This document shows, one piece after another, positions 34,273 through 42,097 of a DNA stretch of 64,000 nt (positions within the stretch are counted from its first letter, which is position 1; each line of letters begins with the position of its first letter). The notes below the pieces were generated by a model that was not told where the DNA came from, ran no database searches, and saw only the letters and a list, made by a program, of their open reading frames with translations. Source of the stretch: Hyphococcus sp. (lineage in GTDB: Bacteria; Pseudomonadota; Alphaproteobacteria; Caulobacterales; Parvularculaceae); contig JAJFFY010000057.1 in NCBI GenBank assembly GCA_021776415.1, forward strand, positions 62,001 through 126,000, in the 5' to 3' direction. Position numbers and translations under genes: made by a program.

Positions 34273-34374
34273 ACTGCGTTCACTGTCTGTCGAATCGGGG
34301 ACGCAGTCTAGATTGTTTAGTGGTCGCGTGCTCGAACCCAAAAACCGCCCACACTTTTTGTGAACACGCTCTAG
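34270..34374 (-). repeat. RIME-like two-hairpin element, copy B
   Basis: Read on the minus strand: hairpin 1 with arms GCGTGTTC/GAGCACGC around ACAAAAAGTG..GCGGTTTTTGGGTTC, a linker CCACTAAACAATCTAGA, then hairpin 2 with arms TAGACTGCGT/ACGCAGTCTA. It shares order, loops and linker with copies at 53759 and 62254, while stem bases differ in pairs. The left end gives the stop codon of the metallophosphoesterase. Confidence 0.85.
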
Positions 34375-34594
34375 TAGCCGGCATTTAATTCAAATTATTC
34401 TATGATCTTTACCAAGATTAATTCTTGTTATTCTTCGGGCGCGGCGCCATGTTGCACTCAACCGGAAGCTGTTTCAATAAACCAAGTAACAGCGCCGGAA
34501 TTTAATGTGGTCTATCAGTATCGTCAAAATAGACAGGGCGAAGAGGGCCGGAAATAGATTTTGGCTGCTTGCAGATTAGTGTGGAAGTTTCGAG
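34375..34594. other. Non-coding spacer downstream of RIME-like copy B
   Basis: AT-rich sequence with no gene seen; leads to the small ORF at 34595. Confidence 0.4.
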
Positions 34595-34831
34595 ATGGAA
34601 CTGTTGGAAAGGATCAAACGGCATGTCGATGAAATGGGCGTCGGATGCGTGGTGGTCGGCGATCATGTGGCGATCTATCAGACCCGAATAACGCGTCGGG
34701 CGGACGGCGCCCTGCAGCACTCTGAGACAGTTCAGCGCGTCCGCTCAATGCAAGAGGCCTGCAGCGTCCTTGGTTGTGATTGCCGCGGCTGCGATAGAGA
34801 GGATGAGGCGGAAAGTCCGATGATAGATTGA
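34595..34831 (+). CDS. Small hypothetical protein
   Basis: 78 residues: MELLERIKRHVDEMGVGCVV start, an RITRRADGALQHSETVQ segment, and a C-terminus with two Cys pairs (LGCDCRGC) that could bind metal. Weak SD (GGAA). Codon use is ordinary for the genome. No family recognised; may be real or spurious. It precedes the SDR gene by 58 bp on the same strand. Confidence 0.4.
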   Translation: MELLERIKRHVDEMGVGCVVVGDHVAIYQTRITRRADGALQHSETVQRVRSMQEACSVLGCDCRGCDREDEAESPMID

Positions 34832-34889
34832 TTGCATGGGCCGCGCAGCCGTTTAAGGTCGCATCAGCGCCGCATCAGGAGAATCGCCC

Positions 34890-35771
34890 ATGCCGTCTTT
34901 AAAAGACAAAACCCTTTTCATCACCGGCGCCAGCCGCGGCATTGGTCTTGCGATCGCCAAGCGGGCGGCGGCGGACGGCGCCAATATCGCTGTCGCGGCG
35001 AAAACCTCAGAACCCCACAAACACCTGCCGGGCACGATTTATACGGCGGCGGAGGAAATTGAGGCCGCCGGCGGCAAGGCGCTGCCGTTGATCGTCGATG
35101 TGCGCAACGAGCAATCCGTCATCGAGGCGGTTGCGAGAACCGCCGAGGAGTTTGGCGGCATCGACATCTGCATCAACAACGCCTCGGCGATCTCGCTCAC
35201 CGGGACCGAGGCGACGCAGATGAAGCGCTATGATCTGATGCACCAGATCAATGGTCGCGGTACTTTTTTGACATCAAAAACCTGCATTCCTTTTCTAAAG
35301 AAGTCCGACAACCCTCATGTATTAAACCTGTCGCCACCGCTCGATATGAGCGCCAAATGGTTCGCCGGTCATGTCGCTTATTCGATGGCGAAGTTTAACA
35401 TGTCCATGTGCACGCTCGGCATGGCGGAAGAATTCAGACATGACGGCATTGCGTTTAACGCCTTGTGGCCGCGCACGGCGATTGCGACCGCGGCGGTCAA
35501 ATTCGCCCTTGGCGGCGACGCATTGGTGAACGCCTCGCGCACGCCGGAAATTATCGCTGACGCCGCGCATATGATTTTTACCAAGCCGGCGCGCGAATGC
35601 ACCGGTAACTTTTTCATCGACGACACGTTGCTTTACGAGAACGGCGTAACCGACTTTGAGAAATACCGGGTCGATGCCTCGAACAAGTTGTTTATCGATT
35701 TCTTCGTGCCCGACGACGCGACCCCGCCGCCGGGCGTGGCTGAGACCCTGACCAACAACATCCTTGGTTGA
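34890..35771 (+). CDS. Short-chain dehydrogenase/reductase, HSDL2-like
   Basis: 293-residue NAD(P)-dependent SDR. Cofactor loop TGASRGIGLAIAKRAA, with KTSEPHKHLPGTIYTAAEEI, typical of the HSDL2-like group; NNASAIS, LNLSPPLDMSAKW and the catalytic HVAYSMAKFNM (Tyr-x3-Lys). The conserved Ser lies in the LNLSPP strand. C-terminal region TGNFFIDDTLLYENGV matches the same group. Good SD (AGGAGAA). Followed after 6 bp by the MOSC gene, so probably an operon. Substrate unknown; relatives act on fatty or sterol metabolites. Confidence 0.9.
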   Translation: MPSLKDKTLFITGASRGIGLAIAKRAAADGANIAVAAKTSEPHKHLPGTIYTAAEEIEAAGGKALPLIVDVRNEQSVIEAVARTAEEFGGIDICINNASAISLTGTEATQMKRYDLMHQINGRGTFLTSKTCIPFLKKSDNPHVLNLSPPLDMSAKWFAGHVAYSMAKFNMSMCTLGMAEEFRHDGIAFNALWPRTAIATAAVKFALGGDALVNASRTPEIIADAAHMIFTKPARECTGNFFIDDTLLYENGVTDFEKYRVDASNKLFIDFFVPDDATPPPGVAETLTNNILG

Positions 35772-35777
35772 GCGCCG

Positions 35778-36617
35778 ATGCGCGTCGCATCTTTGCAGAT
35801 TTACCCGGTCAAGGGCGCGCGCGCCGTCAATTGCGATCAGGCGATAACAAATGCGCGCGGCTTTCACCATGACCGGCGCTGGCTGGCGACCGACGCTGAC
35901 GATAGGTTTCTGACCCAGCGCGAATGCCCTTCATTGGCGCAGTTGATGGCGATCCCCGGTGGGGAGGGCCTGTCTTTGTCGTTCGAGGGTCGCGACGAGT
36001 TTAACGTCGCAACGCCAGAAGATGGCGAGCGGCGTAGCGTTACGATTTGGAACGACCGGGTCGAGGCGTTGCATGCGGGCGTCGCTGCCGATGCCTGGCT
36101 GTCAGATGCGTTGGGCCGCACGGTGCGGTTTTATTTTATGGATGGCGCCGCAATGCGTGACACCTCCGGGCGGTGGGGCGCGCCCGCGCCGGTCAGCTTC
36201 GCTGACGGCTATCCGTTTTTAATCACCACCACGCAGTCATTGGAGGCGTTGAACCAGGAGATCGCCCGCAATGGCGGCGCGCCCGTCGGCATGGAGCGGT
36301 TTCGCCCCAACATCGTCATCGACGCAGATAGGCCGTGGGCGGAGGATTTTTGGAAAGTAATTAAGATCGGCGAGGTCGTGATAGATCTCGTCAAGCCTTG
36401 CGTGCGTTGCGTGGTGACGACAAAAGACCAGGCGACGGGCGAAAGCCTTGGCAAAGAGCCGCTAAGAAGTCTCGGCAAAATCCGCCGCTCCGCCCACCCA
36501 AACCTTTCCGGCGCTCTATTCGGCTGGAATGCGTTCCCGCGCGATGGCGTCGAGATTAAAACTGGCGATGTGGTTGAGATCGTCGAGCACCGTCCTGAGG
36601 GGTGGCCGCTTGGCTAA
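35778..36617 (+). CDS. MOSC-domain protein (mARC-like)
   Basis: 279-residue protein with the MOSC N-terminal beta barrel (VASLQIYPVKGARAVNCDQA, RGFHHDRRWLATDADDRFLT) and the MOSC domain (MERFRPNIVIDADRPWAEDF, VDLVKPCVRCVVTTKDQATG). The conserved Cys in KPCVRC is the expected molybdenum or sulfur ligand. mARC-like enzymes reduce N-hydroxylated compounds with a molybdenum cofactor. It is the second gene of an operon with the SDR and ends tail to tail with the M20 peptidase, overlapping by 4 bp. Confidence 0.9.
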   Translation: MRVASLQIYPVKGARAVNCDQAITNARGFHHDRRWLATDADDRFLTQRECPSLAQLMAIPGGEGLSLSFEGRDEFNVATPEDGERRSVTIWNDRVEALHAGVAADAWLSDALGRTVRFYFMDGAAMRDTSGRWGAPAPVSFADGYPFLITTTQSLEALNQEIARNGGAPVGMERFRPNIVIDADRPWAEDFWKVIKIGEVVIDLVKPCVRCVVTTKDQATGESLGKEPLRSLGKIRRSAHPNLSGALFGWNAFPRDGVEIKTGDVVEIVEHRPEGWPLG

Positions 36618-38110
36618 GATGCCGCTCCTGCCGTTCGCCGCATCAATGCCTCATACCAGGCCGCGGCGCCCGCGAGATTTTCAATCTTCACCCGCTCATC
36701 AGTGCCGTGAATGCGCTGTAAATCATCCGGCGTATAGATGAATGGCGTGAAGCGGTAGTTATCGTCGGCAATGTCTGCATAATGGCGGCTATCCGTACCC
36801 TGAAGGGTGAGCGCCGGGGCGAGAACGATATCGCCGAAGATTGCCGTCGTTGTCGCGGCGATGGCGCGATAACCTTCACCCGATGCTGAAGATTGCGGGC
36901 TCGGCTCGCGCCCGCCGGCGATCTCGACCGTGACCCGGTCGTCATTGATCAGCTTGACCGCTCGGTCGCGCACGGCCTCGACATTATCGCGCGGATGGAT
37001 GCGATAATTGACGATTGCGGTCGCCTGTTGCGGCAGAATGTTGGACTTCTCCCCGCCTTTGATGATGGTCGGCGCCGTCGTCGTGTGCAGCGAGGCGGCC
37101 GTCAGCGCGTCGCTCTTCAGCTGACCCTTCACCAGCGGCCCGGTCAGCCATAGGTTGGTCATGATCAGGCGGCGAGAAAACGGCATCTCGCCGGCGAGCG
37201 CGTGCAAAAACGCAATCACATTATCATCAAGCTTTAAGGGGTAGGGATTGTCAGTCACCGCAAGGACCGCGCGCGCAAGAATGCTGACGGCGGTGTCGGG
37301 CGCCGGGGTTGAGGAGTGACCGCCCTGACCGCGCGCGGTAAAGCGCAGCGTCACCGAGCCCTTCTCGGCGGTGGAGATCAGGGCGACCGGCTTTTCAATC
37401 CCCGGAACAATCCCTTGCGCCAGGCCAGAGCCCTCATCAATAGTCCAGGCGAGGCTGACGCTGCGGGCCTTCAGATGTGCGGCAATCGCGCCGGCGCCTT
37501 TGTCGCCGCCAAGCTCTTCGTCATGGCCGAACAGGAAATAGATGTCGCGCGCCGGCGCGAAGCCTTCGCTTGCAAGCCGTTCGGCTGCTTCCATCAGCGC
37601 GATGAGTTGGCCTTTGTTGTCGAGCGCGCCGCGACCCCAGACCGAGCCATCATGTACGGCGCCGGAAAATGGCGGCCGCGTCCATTCATCTTCCGTACCC
37701 GTCTCAACCGGGACAACATCTAAATGGGCGATAAAGCCGATAGGTTTTTGCGGGCTGGTATTCGCGCCAGTGTCCGCGCCAATGTTCGTGCCTGGCCATT
37801 TATAGATCAGCGAGTACTCGCCGACGATCTCGCGCTCCATCGCCGCATGCGCCGCCGGGTAGGCCTCGCTCAGAAATTTCGCAATCCCGGCAAAAGCCTG
37901 CGCATCGGGTGTTGCTTCAAGACTTTTTGACACCGTCGGTATCCGGATCGCGGTTCCAAGCCGCGCGGCGATAGCCTCGCCGTCATAAGCGGTAAAGTCG
38001 GCGGGCGCGGCAGCCGTTACAGAGCCGCCGCCCATCAGCATGGTGCGCGCAACCATAACCAATAACAGCGCCGCGAGCCCGCCAATGACGACAATCAAGA
38101 AATTTTTCAT
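36614..38110 (-). CDS. M20-family metallopeptidase (carboxypeptidase S-like), membrane-anchored
   Basis: 498-residue M20 peptidase with an N-terminal membrane segment (FLIVVIGGLAALLLVMVA). Zinc-ligand motifs: GFIAHLDVVPVETGTEDEW (His, Asp), WGRGALDNKGQLIALMEA, FLFGHDEELGGDKGAG (catalytic/metal Glu) and TIDEGSG. The dimerisation domain is marked by GQGGHSSTPAPDTAV and the last His ligand by LQGTDSRHY. Relatives are the yeast carboxypeptidase S and PM20D1. It likely cleaves peptides or N-acyl amino acids outside the cytoplasm. ATG 38110 was chosen over the track start by the better signal. Confidence 0.9.
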   Translation of the reverse strand: MKNFLIVVIGGLAALLLVMVARTMLMGGGSVTAAAPADFTAYDGEAIAARLGTAIRIPTVSKSLEATPDAQAFAGIAKFLSEAYPAAHAAMEREIVGEYSLIYKWPGTNIGADTGANTSPQKPIGFIAHLDVVPVETGTEDEWTRPPFSGAVHDGSVWGRGALDNKGQLIALMEAAERLASEGFAPARDIYFLFGHDEELGGDKGAGAIAAHLKARSVSLAWTIDEGSGLAQGIVPGIEKPVALISTAEKGSVTLRFTARGQGGHSSTPAPDTAVSILARAVLAVTDNPYPLKLDDNVIAFLHALAGEMPFSRRLIMTNLWLTGPLVKGQLKSDALTAASLHTTTAPTIIKGGEKSNILPQQATAIVNYRIHPRDNVEAVRDRAVKLINDDRVTVEIAGGREPSPQSSASGEGYRAIAATTTAIFGDIVLAPALTLQGTDSRHYADIADDNYRFTPFIYTPDDLQRIHGTDERVKIENLAGAAAWYEALMRRTAGAAS

Positions 38111-38219
38111 AGCAAAAACCCGCACCCCTATTTGCACCAGATATTAGGCTTCCTTATAGACCGCGCCGCAGCGGCGGTCGAGCTTGCCGCAGGGGCGCAG
38201 ATCGGCGATAGGTAGCGTA

Positions 38220-39161
38220 ATGACAACCTTGCTGTTCTCCCATCCCATCTTTCAGCGCCATGAAGTCCCGCCCGGACATGTGGAACATGCCGGTCGCTAT
38301 GCGGCGGTTGATCAGGTGCTACAGGCAGAGGTGTTTGCAGCGCTGGACCGGCGCGCCCCGCCGATGGCGACGCGCGAACAGATTGAGCTTGTGCACTCTG
38401 AGCAATACCGGCTGGCGATTGAGGAGGCCGCGCCCAAATCCGGGCTCGCACAACTCGACGCCGACACGTTTATGGGACCGTCCTCACTGGAGGCGGCGTT
38501 GCGCGCCGTGGGCGGCGCCTGCGCCGCAGTCGATGCGGTGTTTGCCGGCGAGGTGCAAAACGCTTTCGTTGCATCGCGCCCGCCGGGCCATCATGCCGAG
38601 CCGGAGCGGGCGATGGGGTTTTGCCTGTTCAACACCGCCGCCATCGCCGCCGTCTATGCGCGCACGCACCTTGCAATGCTGGGGGGCGCCAAGCGCGTCG
38701 CCGTGCTCGACTTTGACGTCCATCACGGCAACGGCACGCAAGCTGCGTTCTGGAACGATGAAAATGCGTTCTACGCCTCGTCGCATGAGTGGCCGCAATA
38801 TCCGGGCACCGGCCTCGCGACGGATCGCGGCGCATTCGACAATATCGCCAATACGCCGCTCGCGCCCGGCGAGGGCGGCGAGGCGTTCCGCCGCGCCTGG
38901 GGAGAATAACTTCTGCCGGCGCTGTCCGATTTCGACCCCGATTGCATCATCATTTCCGCCGGATTTGACGCCCATCACGCCGACCCGGTAGGCGGGCTCA
39001 TGCTCCATGAGGACGACTTTACCTGGATCACCGCCGAGATCGCGGCAATTGCGTCAGACAAGGCCTGCGGGCGGCTGGTTTCGGTGCTGGAGGGCGGCTA
39101 TGACCGCTCAGCGCTGGCGGCAAGCGCCGCCGCTCACGTTAAAGCCTTGATAGCGGCTTAA
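38220..39161 (+). pseudogene. Histone deacetylase-family protein with one in-frame stop codon
   Basis: Reads as a single HDAC/acetoin-utilisation-type deacetylase of 313 codons, except for TAA at 38907-38909. Before the stop: LLFSHPIFQRHEVPPGHVEH, ASRPPGHHAEPERAMGFCLF (catalytic His pair) and VLDFDVHHGNGTQAAFW (zinc Asp/His). After the stop, in the same frame: LLPALSDFDPDCIIISAGFDAH (zinc Asp) and VSVLEGGYDRS (transition-state Tyr). The junction is AWGE*LLPAL where relatives usually have E(Q/T)LLPAL, so a single C-to-T change in CAA would explain it. The truncated product lacks a zinc ligand and the Tyr. Could be a recent pseudogene, stop readthrough or a sequence error. Confidence 0.85.
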
Positions 39162-39204
39162 AAACTGCGCCATAAAGCGCTCCCACTAGGGCTAGAAAGA
39201 ATTC

Positions 39205-39801
39205 ATGACAGGCCGGATCATTACCGTTCGACACGGGCGCCCAAATCTCTCGCGTGATCTGAAGATCACGTCGGCGGAATATGGCGACTGGTGGGCGCGT
39301 TACGACCGCGCCGGGTTGCACCCTGATGAGCGTCCGCCGCAGGGCCTGATTGATCTGGCGGGTGCGGCGCATACGGTTTTATCCTCAACCCTGCCGCGCT
39401 CGATAGAGACCGCGCAACAGGCGACCGGTGGCGCACGCGAAGTTCCCGCCGATGCAATCTTTGTCGAAGCGCCGCTGCCGCCGCCGCCAGCGCCGTCGTT
39501 TTTGAAACTCAGCCCGGCGGCATGGGGCGTCATCTCGCGCAGCTTCTGGTTTTCAGGCTACGCGCCCGGCGGCATTGAGACCCATTTCGAGGCTTGGGAC
39601 CGTGTACGGAACATCACCGCGCGGCTGTCGCGCCACGCCCATGACGGCGACGTGATGGTATGCGCACACGGCTACCTTAACTGGATGATCGACCGCCGCC
39701 TGCGCCGCGAAGGTTGGCTGCAAACCAGCAGAGCCGGCGGCAACCGCTACTGGTCATGGCGAATTTATGAGACCCCACGCGCGCCGGAGAAGACGGCCTA
39801 G
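39205..39801 (+). CDS. Histidine phosphatase-family protein
   Basis: 198-residue member of the phosphoglycerate-mutase-like superfamily. The catalytic RHG motif is at the start (IITVRHGRPNLS) with SSTLPRSIETAQQATG containing the second Arg, and the second catalytic His in VMVCAHGYLNWMIDRRLR. No signal peptide. Substrate unknown. It lies 43 bp after the end of the broken deacetylase gene on the same strand. Confidence 0.85.
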   Translation: MTGRIITVRHGRPNLSRDLKITSAEYGDWWARYDRAGLHPDERPPQGLIDLAGAAHTVLSSTLPRSIETAQQATGGAREVPADAIFVEAPLPPPPAPSFLKLSPAAWGVISRSFWFSGYAPGGIETHFEAWDRVRNITARLSRHAHDGDVMVCAHGYLNWMIDRRLRREGWLQTSRAGGNRYWSWRIYETPRAPEKTA

Positions 39802-39837
39802 GGCGCGCGTGAGCTTAGCATAACTTGTTTTGCAGCA

Positions 39838-40170
39838 TTACTTTTGATCGGTTTTTAGAAACGCCGCCAATTTTGTTTGCAAGCTAGAAATCACATCCCG
39901 ATCTGGTTTGTAGAAAACCCAGTTCTTAATCTTCTTCTGTGTCACTAATCCGGCCTCAGCGAGCACTTTCATATGTGTTGTAACGGTTGGCTGAGAAAGG
40001 CCGATCTTTTCGGTGATGAATCCGACGCAGACGCCGTCCTTCACAAGGTCGCCATCTTCCTGAGGCGGAAAATGAGGGCGTGGATTGATTATCCAGCTAA
40101 GGATTATCAGGCGGTTTTCATTCGCCAGCGCTTTAAGCTGTACGATTGTTGACTCAAGGTCGGCAGTCAT
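39838..40170 (-). CDS. ArsR-family helix-turn-helix regulator
   Basis: 110-residue winged-helix repressor. ALANENRLIILSWIINPRPH leads into the HTH GFITEKIGLSQPTVTTHMKV and LAEAGLVTQKKIKNWVFYKP (wing). A single Cys (DGVCVG) lies before the recognition helix. It is divergent from phzF-like/OCD-like genes. A 38 bp nested dyad fills the 32 bp between the two start codons and extends into both, so this regulator very likely controls both sides. Confidence 0.85.
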   Translation of the reverse strand: MTADLESTIVQLKALANENRLIILSWIINPRPHFPPQEDGDLVKDGVCVGFITEKIGLSQPTVTTHMKVLAEAGLVTQKKIKNWVFYKPDRDVISSLQTKLAAFLKTDQK

Positions 40171-40205
40171 ATAGTTACTCTTCTATATAGAAAGGTGACT
40201 ATATG
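40168..40205. promoter_or_regulatory. 38 bp nested dyad operator between arsR-like and phzF-like genes
   Basis: Outer arms CATATAGTTAC (40168-40178) and GTGACTATATG (40195-40205) pair with one mismatch. The inner palindrome TTCTATATAGAA (40181-40192) has exactly the same centre (40186.5). The outer arms contain the start codons of both divergent genes, and the SD of phzF (AAAGG) lies within. Confidence 0.8.
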
Positions 40206-41111
40206 ATGGCCCAAATTCCACAAAATGTCCAGGTGATTGGCGAGCATGCCGAGGCGCTAAGTTTCATCCACTGTGACGTATTTTCGTCCAGGCCCTATTC
40301 GGGCAACAGTCTGGCTGTCTTTCCAGACCGCGGCGCCCTCACAGCATCCCAGATGCTCGCAATCACACAGGAATTGCGGCATTTTGAGACGATTTTCCTG
40401 CGTCGCGACGGGGACTACATCTCTGCACGGGTGTTTGATCTGTTTGAGGAGCTGCCCTTTGCCGGGCATCCAATTATCGGTGCGGCCGGCACACTGCATA
40501 AGTTGTATGGCAAAACCGAACCACAAACATGGACATTCAAACTGATCGGGGATCGGATTGTTAATGTCGTAACCTACATGGATGGCAATGAGTGTTATGG
40601 GCGCCTCGATCAAGGCCGTCCGGATTTTCTTGCCGCGCCATCCGGTGATCACCGCGCCCTGTTTGCAAAGGCGTTCGGGCTAAGCCCGCAACAACTCGCC
40701 GATCTGCCTTTGGAGGTTATCTCGACAGGTTTGAAATATCTTGTACTGCCGGTTCGCGATGGGTTGGAGACGGCGCGGGTTGTCCGGCCTGACCTGGAAG
40801 ATCTTTTAGCCGAGATCGGCGCCGAGTACGCTTATGTTGTCGATGTTGAGCGCCTCGAAGGGCGACATTGGAACAATGACGGCGTTGTAGAAGACGTCGC
40901 CACCGGCAGCGCCGCTGGCGTTGTCGGCGCCTACGCCCTCAAGCATGGCCTGGCGACCAGCGGTCAATCCTTCATTTTGAAACAGGGGCGTTTTGTCGGC
41001 CGTCCGAGTGAGATCCATGTAACCGCCTATGGCGCCCCTGACGATGTTCAACGCGTGGAAGTCGCCGGCGCCGTCGCCTTTGTCGGCGATGGCAGGGTGC
41101 AAGCGCCATGA
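40203..41111 (+). CDS. PhzF-family isomerase
   Basis: 302-residue PhzF/DapF-fold protein. The family start FIHCDVFSSRPYSGNSLAVF is preceded by an 18-residue extension. LRHFETIFLRR carries the catalytic Glu; EELPFAGHPIIGAAGTLHKL is the first half glycine-rich motif and VATGSAAGVVGAYALKHG the second. PhzF catalyses isomerisation in phenazine synthesis, but most homologues have unknown substrates and no other phenazine gene is here. It overlaps the OCD-like gene by 4 bp (ATGA), showing coupling, and is controlled by the adjacent ArsR-like regulator. Confidence 0.9.
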   Translation: MMAQIPQNVQVIGEHAEALSFIHCDVFSSRPYSGNSLAVFPDRGALTASQMLAITQELRHFETIFLRRDGDYISARVFDLFEELPFAGHPIIGAAGTLHKLYGKTEPQTWTFKLIGDRIVNVVTYMDGNECYGRLDQGRPDFLAAPSGDHRALFAKAFGLSPQQLADLPLEVISTGLKYLVLPVRDGLETARVVRPDLEDLLAEIGAEYAYVVDVERLEGRHWNNDGVVEDVATGSAAGVVGAYALKHGLATSGQSFILKQGRFVGRPSEIHVTAYGAPDDVQRVEVAGAVAFVGDGRVQAP

Positions 41112-42064
41112 CGGCTTTGCGCGTTGTGGGGCCCGATGAAATTCGCCCCCATCTCGATATCAAGGCGCTGATTGAGCCTATGGAAGAAGCTTTCCGAGCA
41201 ATTTCCGAAGGTAGGGCGCAAGCGCCGGTTTATGTATTGCACCCGAACGATCTCGCCGACATTCATGTAAAGTCTGCGGCGATGGCGGGCTATCCCATCT
41301 TCACCGTCAAAATGGCGGGATGGTCGCAAGTCCTGGCGGATCGTGGCGAGCCGGCTTCAAGCGGAATGATTGCTGTATTTGATGCTGAGACCTGTCGGCC
41401 CATCGCAATTTTGCAAGATAATCATCTTATCTCGGACTATCGCACCGCCGCCGCTGGCGCATTGGTCGCAAAAACCCTGGCGCGCGAAAATGCAACAAGC
41501 GCGGCGATTATTGGCGCCGGCGTTCAGGCCCGTTTACAGGCCCAGGCAGTCTGTCATGCGCGCGCCATTGAGACGCTACATGTCTGGGGACGCAATCATG
41601 AAAACTGTGTGACGCTAAAAAAACACCTTTGCCGCGAGCTACCTAACGTCACCATAAAAATCGCCGACAGCACTGAGCATGCGGTGCGAATGAGCGACAT
41701 TATTATTGTAGCGACAACGGCAAAGGCGCCAATCATCCAGGCGGACTGGCTGTCCCCCGGACAACATCTCACCTCTGTAGGGTCTGACGATTCGATGAAA
41801 TGCGAAGTATCGCCAGCGGCATTGGCGAAGGCTGACCTTATTGTCGTTGATGAAATATCTGCTGCTCGAAGCTACGGGAACATCCATCGTAGCCTGAGTG
41901 AGCAACAGTTTGATCCGGAGACAGAGCTGGTTGAGATCGGCGCGATACTCAATCGGAACCACATTGGCCGCGTCTCGCCTGAAGATATCACAATTGCAAG
42001 CCTCGTTGGTCTAGGCGTTCAAGATCTGGCCGCCGTCAACGCGCTTTACAAGAAATTGTTCTGA
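41108..42064 (+). CDS. Ornithine cyclodeaminase/mu-crystallin-family protein
   Basis: 318-residue NAD(P)-binding enzyme of the OCD/mu-crystallin/pyrroline-carboxylate-reductase family. N-terminal IEPMEEAFRAISEGRAQAPV, ligand region FTVKMAGW and LISDYRTAAAGALVAKTLAR, Rossmann motif AAIIGAGVQARLQAQAVCHA, and WLSPGQHLTSVGSDDSMKCE with the usual catalytic-type Asp. Members include ornithine cyclodeaminase, ketimine reductases and the staphyloferrin/opine type enzymes. The PhzF-OCD pair suggests a small amino-acid-derived substrate such as a cyclic imine, but this is inference. Confidence 0.9.
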   Translation: MTALRVVGPDEIRPHLDIKALIEPMEEAFRAISEGRAQAPVYVLHPNDLADIHVKSAAMAGYPIFTVKMAGWSQVLADRGEPASSGMIAVFDAETCRPIAILQDNHLISDYRTAAAGALVAKTLARENATSAAIIGAGVQARLQAQAVCHARAIETLHVWGRNHENCVTLKKHLCRELPNVTIKIADSTEHAVRMSDIIIVATTAKAPIIQADWLSPGQHLTSVGSDDSMKCEVSPAALAKADLIVVDEISAARSYGNIHRSLSEQQFDPETELVEIGAILNRNHIGRVSPEDITIASLVGLGVQDLAAVNALYKKLF

Positions 42065-42097
42065 ATGGGCGCTTAAGAAGTTTTACCCGCACCAACC

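Noticed and set aside
40203-41111. Phenazine biosynthesis locus
   Set aside because: PhzF-like protein only; no phzA-E or phzG-type neighbours, and most PhzF homologues are unrelated to phenazines.
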